64,000 bases of DNA, taken from assembly GCF_030503875.2 (NCBI RefSeq), contig NZ_CP129968.2, positions 496,001-560,000 of the forward strand, written 5' to 3'. Numbering within the stretch: the first letter of the stretch is position 1; every line of letters begins with the position of its first letter. This document shows positions 40,613-49,136 of this stretch, piece by piece. The translations under genes and the position numbers were made by a program. The notes beneath the pieces are model-generated. The model made no database searches and had not been told where the DNA came from. It saw nothing but the letters and a program-made list of their open reading frames with translations. The DNA comes from Marivirga arenosa (GTDB lineage Bacteria; Bacteroidota; Bacteroidia; Cytophagales; Cyclobacteriaceae).

Positions 40613-41651
40613 TTTCGGCAATTTGTAAATTTTCGACAAGGTCTTCAATTTCACCATTCATAATATTAGGTAAGTTGTGAACTGTATAGTTAATTCTATG
40701 GTCAGTTACCCTTCCTTGAGGATAATTGTAAGTTCTTATTTTATCAGAACGGTCTCCACTTCTTACTATACTTCTTCTTTGGGCTCCTACTTCTTCATTT
40801 TGTTTAGCAAGCTCAATTTCATACAAACGAGAACGCAATACCTTTAGTGCTTTTTCAAAGTTTTTAATCTGTGACTTTTGATCCTGACAAGTAACGACCA
40901 ATCCAGTGGGTTCATGGGTTAATCGTACTGCTGAATAAGTAGTGTTTACAGATTGACCTCCAGGTCCTGATGAACAGTAAGTATCCTTACGAACATCATT
41001 CATATCGATTTCTACTTCTACATCATCTATTTCAGGAAGAACGGCAACTGTTGCGGCAGAGGTATGAACTCTTCCTTGCGTTTCGGTTTGAGGCACTCTT
41101 TGTACCCTATGAACTCCAGATTCGTATTTTAAAGTACCGTAAGCATTTTTACCGGTCACGGTACTGATGATTTCTTTATAGCCCCCAGCGGTCCCAAAAG
41201 TTAAATCTAACACAGTTAAATTCAATCCGTTTTTGTCGCAGAATCTCTGATACATTTTAAATAAATCCCCTGCAAAAATAGCAGCTTCATCCCCACCAGT
41301 TCCTGCTCTAATTTCCAATACGGCATTCTTTTCATCATTAGGGTCTTTCGGAATCAACATTTTCTTTAGCTCATCCTCCAATCGCTCTTGCTCTGGCTTT
41401 AACTCATCCAGCTCCATTTTAGCCATATCCCTAAATTCAGCCTCTTTTTCGTTTTCCAGAATGTTTTTGGCTTGCTGAATGTCATCTAGAACTTTTGTGT
41501 AAGCATCATATGCTTGTACTACTTTTTCTAATTCTGCATATTCTTTACTGAGCTCAGTAAATTTTTTCATATCCGACATCGCATCAGGCTGTACCATTAA
41601 TTGGCCTACTTCCTGAAAGCGCTCCTTCATACGTTCAAGTCTGTCTAACAT
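40581..41651 (-). CDS. prfA: Peptide chain release factor 1
   Basis: A 356-residue RF1 that ends translation at UAA/UAG. It shows the acidic N-terminal helical domain, VLEIRAGTGGDEAAIFAGDL, GVHRVQRVPQTETQGRVHTS, the catalytic SGPGGQSVNT loop (GGQ near 230) and DRSDKIRTYNYPQGRVTDHR. Its 3' end overlaps the beta-helix lipoprotein gene. Single-copy housekeeping gene in most bacteria. Confidence 0.97.
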   Translation of the reverse strand: MLDRLERMKERFQEVGQLMVQPDAMSDMKKFTELSKEYAELEKVVQAYDAYTKVLDDIQQAKNILENEKEAEFRDMAKMELDELKPEQERLEDELKKMLIPKDPNDEKNAVLEIRAGTGGDEAAIFAGDLFKMYQRFCDKNGLNLTVLDLTFGTAGGYKEIISTVTGKNAYGTLKYESGVHRVQRVPQTETQGRVHTSAATVAVLPEIDDVEVEIDMNDVRKDTYCSSGPGGQSVNTTYSAVRLTHEPTGLVVTCQDQKSQIKNFEKALKVLRSRLYEIELAKQNEEVGAQRRSIVRSGDRSDKIRTYNYPQGRVTDHRINYTVHNLPNIMNGEIEDLVENLQIAENASKMDETDQ

Positions 41652-41673
41652 TCAGCTATTGGTTTTAGTATCA

Positions 41674-41681
41674 CAAAACTA
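41674..41681 (-). promoter_or_regulatory. Putative -7 element for prfA
   Basis: Minus-strand TAGTTTTG matches TAnnTTTG, 23 bp before the prfA start codon. A -33 element at proper spacing was not found. The rest of the 260-bp gap to the next gene shows no further feature. Confidence 0.4.
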
Positions 41682-41912
41682 CTAAATATATATCAATAGA
41701 TTAAAATCAAAAAACTATCATATTTTTGCATAGTTATAAGAAGTAGAGAACACTTAAAAAGGATTTGTAGGTCCTTTCGTGAATTATACTTCCGTTTTAG
41801 TCGAAAAATCACTATTTTTTCATTTTAAAATGAAATATGAGTAAGTTTAATTGACCTTAAAAGTATAACTTGCATCTATACCTTTTAACCATATAGAATA
41901 ATTTTATTTCGA

Positions 41913-42431
41913 ATGCGACATTTAAAAATCGTTATCATATTTTTCCTTTTCCTTTTCATTGCAAAGGATAGTATTGCGCAGGAAAAGAATTATAGATTTC
42001 ACAAGGTATTTTTCTACAGCTTTACAAAGTATATTGATTGGCCAGAGTCAAAAAAAACTGGGGATTTTGTAATTGCTGTTTACGGGCAATCTGATATTAT
42101 TCCGCTTTTAGAGGAAATGGCTGAGATCAAAAAAGTAGGGGATAGAAATATTCGAGTTGTAAAAATTGATGATATCAAAAGCACAGATTTTTACCATATT
42201 CTATTTGTCCCTTCTGAAAAAAATGGAAGTTTCCCTAAGATAAAAAGTGCTATGAATAATCAACCGTGTTTGTTAGTTACTGAATATGAAAACATGGCTC
42301 GAAATGGATCTATGATTAATTTTAAAGATGTAAACGGGAAATTAAGGTTCGAAGTGAACAATACTACTCTAAAGTCAGCGGGCTTAAAAATGTCACAGGA
42401 ATTAACTCGATTTGGAGAAGAAATAAATTAA
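41913..42431 (+). CDS. YfiR family (DUF4154-type) periplasmic protein
   Basis: A 172-residue exported protein (signal peptide MRHLKIVIIFFLFLFIAKDS, cut after IAQ). The mature part carries YfiR-family landmarks: VFFYSFTKYIDWPESKK, GDFVIAVYGQS, YHILFVPSEK, LLVTEYENMARNGSMINF and a C-terminal KLRFEVNNTTLKSAGLKMS. YfiR proteins sense envelope redox and inhibit a membrane partner. Here the next gene encodes a membrane sensor, not a diguanylate cyclase. Confidence 0.88.
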   Translation: MRHLKIVIIFFLFLFIAKDSIAQEKNYRFHKVFFYSFTKYIDWPESKKTGDFVIAVYGQSDIIPLLEEMAEIKKVGDRNIRVVKIDDIKSTDFYHILFVPSEKNGSFPKIKSAMNNQPCLLVTEYENMARNGSMINFKDVNGKLRFEVNNTTLKSAGLKMSQELTRFGEEIN

Positions 42432-42529
42432 ATATTACATAAAAATCATAAATGGAAATAATGGATAAAATTTATAATTCAATTATTTTCATTAAGTTTA
42501 AAAAGAAATAATTTTTTAAAGGCCATAAA

Positions 42530-44440
42530 ATGAGAAACTTTCGATTTACGATTGGTAATAAAATTTTAGGAGGGTTTATAACCCTGATCTTGATTTTCAT
42601 CATTTATGCTGGAATTACAATTTTCACAGTAAGTCAAAATAGTAGTTTAACGCAAACCAATTCGAATGTAATTAAACCCTCTTTAACGAGCATTAAAGAT
42701 TTTAACCTTTTAATTATTAGGTCTAAAATGCTTGTAACCAACTGGGTATATCTTCAAAGTAACGAAACCGATAAAGAAAGTTTAAGAACACTTCATGAGG
42801 AAGAATATCCTGCCATGAAGGAAAAAATCAGTGATTTAAAGGAAAATTGGGACAGCGAAGTTCAAAGGCTCGAAATGGATACGGTATTCACTGAGTTTGA
42901 AGGTCTACTCGATGTTCAGAAAGAGATCATGGGAAGTTTAATTACTTTCGAAGATTATGAGGACCCCATTGTTAAATTCATGGCTTCAGAATCAATAGAG
43001 AGAGAAGTAATTCCTAGAACAGATTCTGTTATTTCTCACTTGAACACAATACTTGTTCAGAAACAAGAAGAATCGGAAGAATATGAAGCTGAAGTACTAG
43101 ACTCATCAAATAGTTTAAGAAACACCTCAATTATTTTAGGTGTAATTTTCGTGATTTTAGGTTTAATTGGAGCATTCTGGTTAGCATCTTCAATCACAAA
43201 ACCAGTAAATTATATCAAAGATATTATTGTGAAATTAGGTAAAGGAATTTTACCTGAAGATAATGAACGGAAATTTGGAAATGATGAAATTGGTGAAATG
43301 GCTATTGCTGTTGGCCAATTAGTAGATGGATTGAAAGATACTTCATACTTTGCTGAAAATATTGGTAATGGTAAATACGATTCTGATTATGAGCCATTGA
43401 GTGAGGAAGATGTATTAGGAAATGCCCTAATCAATATGAGAGGCAACCTAAGAAAAGTAGCAGAAGAAGATAAGAAAAGAAATTGGTCAACTGAAGGTTT
43501 GGCTATGTTTGGAGATATTTTAAGAAAGAACAATGATAATATTTCATTGCTTTCTGATGATATTATCTCAAACCTTGTAAAATATACGAAGTCTAACCAA
43601 GGAGGTATTTTCGTAATCAATAGCGAAGAGGATGATGAGCCATTTCTAGAACTAACTGCTTGTTATGCTTGGGATAAAAAGAAATATCTGGAACAAAAGA
43701 TATATGAAGGAGAAGGCTTAACAGGTCAGGCTTGGTTAGAAGGGGAGACTATTTATATGACTGAAGTACCTCAGGATTATGTGATGATTACTTCAGGTTT
43801 AGGAGAAGCTAATCCAAACAGTATCTTAATCGTTCCATTGAAAGTGAATGATGAGATTTATGGTATAATTGAATTAGCATCTTTCAATGAGTTCCAAGAT
43901 TATGAAAGGGAATTCGTAGAGAAAATTGCTGAAAATATTGCATCCACTATTTCATCTGTTAAGATCAATGAAAGAACTTCCAAATTATTAGAAGAGTCAA
44001 GAGAAATGACTGAACAGATGCGTTCTCAGGAAGAAGAGATGCGTCAGAATATGGAAGAGCTTCAAGCAACTCAGGAAGAAATGGAAAGATCTCAACGTGA
44101 GAGAGAAGATAAAGAAAAAATCATCAATTACACGAATATGATGATTGAACTTGACGGTTCTTTCTACATAAACAGCATTAATAATGTTACGAATGATAAG
44201 TTGGGTTATACTTCTTCTGAAGTTGGAGGTTCTGAGCTGTCCATGTTAGTGGAATCTAAAGATGCTTTAAAATCAATGAAGTCATCACTAGAAGCTAACA
44301 AAACTTGGTCGGGCACTATCAAGATGAAGAATAAAGCAGGAGATGTGGTAGACACTCAATTCTCTTGTGGTCCATTAAGTGGTCAGAGTTCAGGAGGAAG
44401 CAGTTATCTAATGATAGGATCAGTAATCAATAAAGATTAA
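42530..44440 (+). CDS. Membrane sensor: HAMP-GAF-coiled coil-PAS, no output domain
   Basis: A 636-residue protein. TM1 about 12-33, a helical periplasmic sensor (34-195, four-helix-bundle type), TM2 about 198-220, HAMP about 220-275, a GAF domain about 325-480 (GEGLTGQAWLEGETIY, IPLKVNDEIYGIIELASF), a charged coiled coil about 480-530 (EEEMRQNMEELQATQEEME) and a PAS domain to the C-terminus. There is no kinase, MCP, GGDEF or DNA-binding output. Partners must act downstream; YfiR-like and DUF3365 proteins flank it, and a response regulator follows on the other strand. Confidence 0.85.
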   Translation: MRNFRFTIGNKILGGFITLILIFIIYAGITIFTVSQNSSLTQTNSNVIKPSLTSIKDFNLLIIRSKMLVTNWVYLQSNETDKESLRTLHEEEYPAMKEKISDLKENWDSEVQRLEMDTVFTEFEGLLDVQKEIMGSLITFEDYEDPIVKFMASESIEREVIPRTDSVISHLNTILVQKQEESEEYEAEVLDSSNSLRNTSIILGVIFVILGLIGAFWLASSITKPVNYIKDIIVKLGKGILPEDNERKFGNDEIGEMAIAVGQLVDGLKDTSYFAENIGNGKYDSDYEPLSEEDVLGNALINMRGNLRKVAEEDKKRNWSTEGLAMFGDILRKNNDNISLLSDDIISNLVKYTKSNQGGIFVINSEEDDEPFLELTACYAWDKKKYLEQKIYEGEGLTGQAWLEGETIYMTEVPQDYVMITSGLGEANPNSILIVPLKVNDEIYGIIELASFNEFQDYEREFVEKIAENIASTISSVKINERTSKLLEESREMTEQMRSQEEEMRQNMEELQATQEEMERSQREREDKEKIINYTNMMIELDGSFYINSINNVTNDKLGYTSSEVGGSELSMLVESKDALKSMKSSLEANKTWSGTIKMKNKAGDVVDTQFSCGPLSGQSSGGSSYLMIGSVINKD

Positions 44441-44453
44441 TGATTTAAAATCT

Positions 44454-45116
44454 ATGAGGTATTCAATTGCCAAAGCATTAAGCTTATTAATTATATTATC
44501 TATTTGGGCCTGTGGTTTTTCAACTGAAAAGCGCAGGCCCAAACGCATTCAAGATACTCTTGAAGAAAGAGTGGTTAAAAAAGTTTCGGAAGCTGAAATC
44601 ATCAATAAAACTACCCAACTTGGAGATTCTATAACTCAAGTAGTAGGGGCTGTTTTCATGTCTAAAATCTCAAAGGAGTATGCAAGTGGAGGATATGAAG
44701 CTGCTGCAAAATATTGTAGCATGAATGCGTATCCTTTAACAGACAGTTTAGCCGATCAATACAAGGTTTTCCTTAAGAGAGTAAGTAATAAAAATAGAAA
44801 CCCTATAAATACTCCATCAGATATTGAAAAGAATATTTTAGAGGCTTTTGAATATTCCTCTGAACGTGGTGATGAAATTGGAGCTAATGTGCAGTTCATT
44901 AGGCCTGGTGATACCATTCTTTATAATAAACCTATTAAAATCCCATCAAAATTATGCTTGAATTGTCATGGTACAAAGAACCAAATTTCTAAAGAGGTTC
45001 AAGCAATTCTTAAAAAAGAATATCCTAATGATAAGGCTATAAACTATGAAGTGGGCGACCTTAGAGGAATGTGGAGTTTAAAGTTTTTGAAGAAAGAGAT
45101 AGTTCAAAAGCTTTAA
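44454..45116 (+). CDS. DUF3365-type c-haem lipoprotein
   Basis: A 220-residue predicted lipoprotein (Cys in SIWACGFST). Near the C-terminus it has a single CxxCH c-haem site (CLNCHGTK), preceded by ISKEYASGGYEAAAKYCSM and RNPINTPSDIEKNIL, all of which fit the DUF3365/Tll0287-like haem sensor family. These domains are thought to sense redox or gases. The gene follows the HAMP-GAF-PAS sensor by 13 bp, so it is probably part of the same signalling unit. Confidence 0.85.
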   Translation: MRYSIAKALSLLIILSIWACGFSTEKRRPKRIQDTLEERVVKKVSEAEIINKTTQLGDSITQVVGAVFMSKISKEYASGGYEAAAKYCSMNAYPLTDSLADQYKVFLKRVSNKNRNPINTPSDIEKNILEAFEYSSERGDEIGANVQFIRPGDTILYNKPIKIPSKLCLNCHGTKNQISKEVQAILKKEYPNDKAINYEVGDLRGMWSLKFLKKEIVQKL

Positions 45117-45125
45117 GTTGAAAGT

Positions 45126-45545
45126 TTATTCAGTATAAAATGCTTTGAACTTTTCTTCAGATTTAAGCTCTAATAATCTTTGCTCAGATAATGGTTTTTC
45201 TACATAGTCAATCACCATATCATATTGTTCACTTTTAATTTTATCGGCAGTATTAATCGATGAGGTTAATACAATAACAGCTATATTTTTATCCATTCCA
45301 TTTTCAATAATAGCATCCATTACTTCCCAACCGCTTAAAATAGGCATATTGATGTCTAGCAATATGCAGTATTGCTTTTTAACATTATAATAGGTTTTCA
45401 GATAGTCAACGACATCATTTCCATTATAGAAACTTTTAGGTGCTGGATGAAACTGAGTTTCCTTTACATGTACATCATGTAAAAAAACAGTCATGTCATC
45501 ATCATCCACAATTAACACTTCAAAATCCTCATTTTTTAATGACAT
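45126..45545 (-). CDS. Single-domain response regulator
   Basis: A 139-residue receiver domain: D14-D16 acidic patch in VLIVDDDDMTV, phosphoacceptor Asp in CILLDINMPILSGWEVM, the LTSSINTADK switch and K in YVEKPLSEQ. There is no output. It converges with the DUF3365 gene with nine bases between. Receiver proteins of this type often act as phosphorelay intermediates for orphan hybrid kinases. Confidence 0.92.
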   Translation of the reverse strand: MSLKNEDFEVLIVDDDDMTVFLHDVHVKETQFHPAPKSFYNGNDVVDYLKTYYNVKKQYCILLDINMPILSGWEVMDAIIENGMDKNIAVIVLTSSINTADKIKSEQYDMVIDYVEKPLSEQRLLELKSEEKFKAFYTE

Positions 45546-45576
45546 AATGCTTATTACCTTCTCTTTTGATTATTTA

Positions 45577-46821
45577 TTAAATACCCGATAAAAAATATCT
45601 AGAAAGTACATCAGAAAAGAATCTTCCGCCTCCAGCACCATGTATATCTTCAACAGCTACATCACTGCCGAATTCGTAAGTTTCAAATAATACTTCTTCA
45701 CTGCCATTTGCAGTTAAGTTTTCATAAGCATCAACAGAATTGAAATAAGGGACCAAGCCATCATTTCTACTGTGATACAACTTTATAGGAGCATTGGCTT
45801 TCCAATCATGTACATTATTGTCAGCTAATGCTTGGCTAAATCCACTATTAGGGTCATTGATTTCATCTATAAATTCAGTGGTAAATATTTCTTGAGGGTT
45901 AGTGTTTGATAAGGCAAAATAACCACCATTTTCAACTTCTGTTGCATAAGGTTCATTTAAATAATAATCCAAGCCTCTTTGTAAATATACTCTATCGTAA
46001 GTATCCATTACCCATAAATATAGACTGATTGAGAAACCTAATTCCCCTTCAAAATTGAAAATGTAATTCCCAACAGCTGATTTATGATAGGCACCAGCAC
46101 CCATCGCACTTCTTATAATATTAAATTCACCTGGTTGTGTTTCTTCAATGTATTTATGCAGCGCCATAGTCGAATTTCCTCCTTGAGAATACCCTAATAA
46201 ATGTAATTCCTCAGTTCCGTTATCATCAGCTCTCATTTTTACCTCTAAAAACTCAGCATATTCTCTTGCTGCAATTAACATATCATAGCTAGTAGTAGCT
46301 GTTGTTTGAGCATGCTCATATGGGTGAAACATATCTCCTGTGCTTCCATAACCGATATAATCAGGGGCTGAGATCATATAACCATTTGCAGCAAAAAGAG
46401 CAGCGGATAAATGAATTTCTGCATTATTTTCTGGTAAATAAGAGGGAGCTCTATTTTCTTGATCAATTTGGGGATTTGCATCTTTTGCTAATGTGCTATG
46501 CTGAAAACTGGTAAGTTTAGCAGATCCTTGAACAATAGGAATCAAGATTAATCCGGAAGCTTCTACTTCTGTTCCATCATAATTTTCCGTCATGTAGGTT
46601 ATTTTATGAGCCGTGATATCGAAATTGATAAACCCACCTACTAAATTATTTCCACCAAATCGAGCACTAATATCCTCAGTTGAGATTGAATCCAGAAATT
46701 CATAGCTGACTACATGTTGAAAATTAAATTCATTCTCTAAATCATCATCATTATTGCAGGCAAAAACTAAAACTGAGAGAATAACTAGGCTAAATAATCG
46801 AAGAAACTTATTAGATTGCAT
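45577..46821 (-). CDS. Secreted lipoprotein alpha/beta-hydrolase (lipase-like)
   Basis: A 414-residue exported lipoprotein (Cys in VLSVLVFACNND). The fold is that of secretory lipases/feruloyl-esterase-like alpha/beta hydrolases: nucleophile Ser near 210 in HLLGYSQGGNSTMA, the oxyanion/entry motif SAPDYIGYGST, an Asp/His late in the chain (YHSRNDGLVPYFNSV and EDIHGAGGGRFF). Probably cleaves ester substrates at the cell surface. Divergent from the threonine dehydratase gene. Confidence 0.85.
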   Translation of the reverse strand: MQSNKFLRLFSLVILSVLVFACNNDDDLENEFNFQHVVSYEFLDSISTEDISARFGGNNLVGGFINFDITAHKITYMTENYDGTEVEASGLILIPIVQGSAKLTSFQHSTLAKDANPQIDQENRAPSYLPENNAEIHLSAALFAANGYMISAPDYIGYGSTGDMFHPYEHAQTTATTSYDMLIAAREYAEFLEVKMRADDNGTEELHLLGYSQGGNSTMALHKYIEETQPGEFNIIRSAMGAGAYHKSAVGNYIFNFEGELGFSISLYLWVMDTYDRVYLQRGLDYYLNEPYATEVENGGYFALSNTNPQEIFTTEFIDEINDPNSGFSQALADNNVHDWKANAPIKLYHSRNDGLVPYFNSVDAYENLTANGSEEVLFETYEFGSDVAVEDIHGAGGGRFFSDVLSRYFLSGI

Positions 46822-46846
46822 ATTGTGATTTTATTACTACTTACTA

Positions 46847-46866
46847 TTTATGATAATAATCATAAA
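46847..46866. repeat. Inverted repeat between divergent genes
   Basis: TTTATGAT, AATA, ATCATAAA is an 8-bp inverted repeat in the 86-bp gap between the lipase-like and threonine-dehydratase genes. It may be a regulator site, but AT-rich palindromes of this size also arise by chance. Confidence 0.3.
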
Positions 46867-46907
46867 AACTGATTAGCAATATATTAAATTCTAACTAAGA
46901 TAGCCTT

Positions 46908-47861
46908 ATGCTGCTTCAAGAAATACCAAAAAAAGAAGACATTATTTCAGCTGAGAAAAGAATTCACGACTATGTTCATAGAACTCCGGTTTTTACTTCT
47001 ACTACATTGAATGAAATTTTAGGAGTTAATGTGTATTTCAAATGTGAGAATTTGCAGAAAGTAGGTGCTTTCAAAATGAGAGGTGCATCAAATGCAATAT
47101 TATCACTAACAAAAGCACAATTGAAAAAGGGCGTGGCTACACATTCATCGGGTAATCATGCTCAGGCGGTAGCTTTAGCTGCCAAGCTATCAAAAATACC
47201 AGCTTATATTGTGATGCCTCAAAATGCTCCTGAAGTTAAGGTAGAAGCGGTAAGAAGATATGGAGCAGAGGTGATTTATTGTGATTCAACTCTCAATGCT
47301 CGGGAAGAAACTTTAAAAGATGTTGTAGCTAAAACGGGAGCTACATTTATTCATCCCTATGATAATTATGATGTGATTGCAGGCCAAGCAACCTGTGCTA
47401 AGGAAATGATAGAAGATACGGATCATTTAAAAGCTATATATGCTCCAATTGGGGGTGGAGGACTTATGGCTGGAACTTTACTTTCATCTCAGTATTTTGG
47501 TCATAAAATTCCAGTGATTGGCGCAGAACCCGAAGGTGCTGATGATGCTTACAGATCATGGAAAGCTGGCAAAATAATTCCTATGGAATTTCCTGATACC
47601 ATAGCAGATGGTTTAAGAACTTCTTTGGGGGAAAGAAATTTCCCTATCATTCAAGAGCATATTGAAGATATTATTACCGTTAGCGATCAAGAGATAATTG
47701 AAGCGATGAGGTTAATTTTCAACTATTTAAAATTGGTGGTTGAACCTTCAGGAGCTGTTCCTTTTGCCTCTATGATAAAATCGAAAGAAAGGTATAAAGG
47801 GCATAAAGTTGGGGTCATATTATGTGGTGGAAATGTTGATTTGAAAAGATTGCCTTTTTAA
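46908..47861 (+). CDS. PLP-dependent threonine/serine dehydratase
   Basis: A 317-residue fold-type II PLP enzyme that deaminates threonine or serine (or racemises serine). PLP-binding K56 is in KVGAFKMRGA, followed by SSGNHAQAVALAA, IGGGGLMAG (phosphate loop) and VEPSGAVPFA. It lacks the C-terminal ACT-like regulatory domain of biosynthetic IlvA, so it is the short catabolic/serine-racemase-like form. The next two small genes follow closely but look unrelated in function. Confidence 0.92.
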   Translation: MLLQEIPKKEDIISAEKRIHDYVHRTPVFTSTTLNEILGVNVYFKCENLQKVGAFKMRGASNAILSLTKAQLKKGVATHSSGNHAQAVALAAKLSKIPAYIVMPQNAPEVKVEAVRRYGAEVIYCDSTLNAREETLKDVVAKTGATFIHPYDNYDVIAGQATCAKEMIEDTDHLKAIYAPIGGGGLMAGTLLSSQYFGHKIPVIGAEPEGADDAYRSWKAGKIIPMEFPDTIADGLRTSLGERNFPIIQEHIEDIITVSDQEIIEAMRLIFNYLKLVVEPSGAVPFASMIKSKERYKGHKVGVILCGGNVDLKRLPF

Positions 47862-47896
47862 AAATTTTTTAGCCTTTTGGAGATTATAATCATTTT

Positions 47897-48562
47897 ATGA
47901 AAGTTGTTCATCGCTATTATATACTGCCCAGGAGAGATCAAAAAAGAAAGTTATGGTCTTTTGTTTTTAACTTGCTTATACTGGTAGCAATAATAGTATT
48001 TATGGCATGGAGCACCGGTGTTTGGTTTTTATTAATCCTTATTCAGCCTGTATTATCAGTATTTGCTTCCTTTATTGATGTGCCTACTGCTCGAAAAAAC
48101 GGTAGCTTAGTTTACTATTCCCCTTTGTTGCTATCATCAGCCCTTAAGCATAATAAAATTCAGCTTCATGGCGGTACGCTTTTCGATTATTATTATACCT
48201 TAAGTATGCACAAAAGTGAATCAAGAAATAAGAAGGCGATCCTTTATAGTTACATTGAAGGTATGATTAATATGCTGGATTCATTTAGTAAAGATCAGGA
48301 TGATGTTAAAATTGAAGCAAATGCTTATTTTATTAATCCGCACACTGCCGAAAGGTTAGGATTTAAAAAGGTAAAAACTAAAAATGCTCAAAAAATTATA
48401 ATGCTTTTGAATTACGTGCCCATCACCATAAGCTATACAATTGCAATGGGAAAACTGAGTTTCCCAAATATCTTTTCATTAAAAAGTTATGAAAGTACCA
48501 TGGGAGAATTGCGTAAAAACAGGTCAAAATTATTTACAATGTTTGAAAGAATTAACAAATAA
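47897..48562 (+). CDS. Hypothetical membrane protein, 221 residues
   Basis: I do not recognise a family. Two close transmembrane helices occur at about 20-58 (FVFNLLILVAIIVFMAWSTG, then WFLLILIQPVLSVFASF), followed by a cytoplasmic or periplasmic domain with VYYSPLLLSSALKHNKIQLH, GGTLFDYYYTL and PHTAERLGFKKVKTKNAQK. It starts 35 bp after the dehydratase and ends two bases before the GreA-like gene, so they are likely one transcript. Confidence 0.7.
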   Translation: MKVVHRYYILPRRDQKRKLWSFVFNLLILVAIIVFMAWSTGVWFLLILIQPVLSVFASFIDVPTARKNGSLVYYSPLLLSSALKHNKIQLHGGTLFDYYYTLSMHKSESRNKKAILYSYIEGMINMLDSFSKDQDDVKIEANAYFINPHTAERLGFKKVKTKNAQKIIMLLNYVPITISYTIAMGKLSFPNIFSLKSYESTMGELRKNRSKLFTMFERINK

Positions 48563-48564
48563 AT

Positions 48565-49008
48565 ATGAAGTCAGCAATAATTGAAAAATGCAGAGAAAAC
48601 TTAAGGAATTATAGAGAAAATCTTCAAAAGGATATTGATGAATTGAAGAATTCAATGACTGCTGATACGAAAAGTTCCGCAGGAGATAAATATGAAACGG
48701 GAAGGGAAATGATGAAGCAGGAGCAAGATAAGTTACAGGCTCAGTTGGAAGTAATTAACAGAAACTTGGCGGTCCTACAAAACATTAATACTCATGAAGA
48801 ATATAATTCTGTTCAGTTTGGAGCCTTAGTCACAACTTCAGAAGGAAAGTATTTGATTTCAGTTTCATACGGAAAGCTACATATTGAGGAAAAAGAAGTG
48901 GTTTTAATTTCTGCTATCAGCCCCTTAGCGCAATTAATGATTGATAAAAAAGTTGGAGATAAATTTGATTGGAACGGAAATAAAATCATGATTGAAGAAA
49001 TTCACTAA
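48565..49008 (+). CDS. GreA/GreB-like elongation-factor-fold protein
   Basis: A 147-residue protein: an N-terminal coiled coil (about 1-75, with KDIDELKNSMTADTKSSAGD and KYETGREMMKQEQDKLQAQ) and a small C-terminal beta domain (about 80-147: VQFGALVTTSEGKYLISVSY, ISAISPLAQLMIDKKVGDKF). The layout matches GreA-like transcription factors found in Bacteroidota, where homologues are often mis-annotated as 3-oxoacyl-ACP synthase. It probably associates with RNA polymerase. The frame after its stop remains open for 43 codons (see findings). Confidence 0.72.
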   Translation: MKSAIIEKCRENLRNYRENLQKDIDELKNSMTADTKSSAGDKYETGREMMKQEQDKLQAQLEVINRNLAVLQNINTHEEYNSVQFGALVTTSEGKYLISVSYGKLHIEEKEVVLISAISPLAQLMIDKKVGDKFDWNGNKIMIEEIH

Positions 49009-49136
49009 TACTCTTTGCGCATCGGCTGGAATTTTTCCACTCATGTAGATGCTTTTTATAATTTTAAAGAAACTCCTAGTTTTAGCTTTTTAAATTATCT
49101 TCAAGCTTTACCTTTACACCTCCAAAAGGAAGAAGC

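Noticed and set aside
40613..40657. Longer start for the beta-helix lipoprotein at ATG 40657
   Set aside because: It would place 77 bp over the prfA end and put a long hydrophilic stretch before the signal; ATG 40612 gives a better lipoprotein signal.
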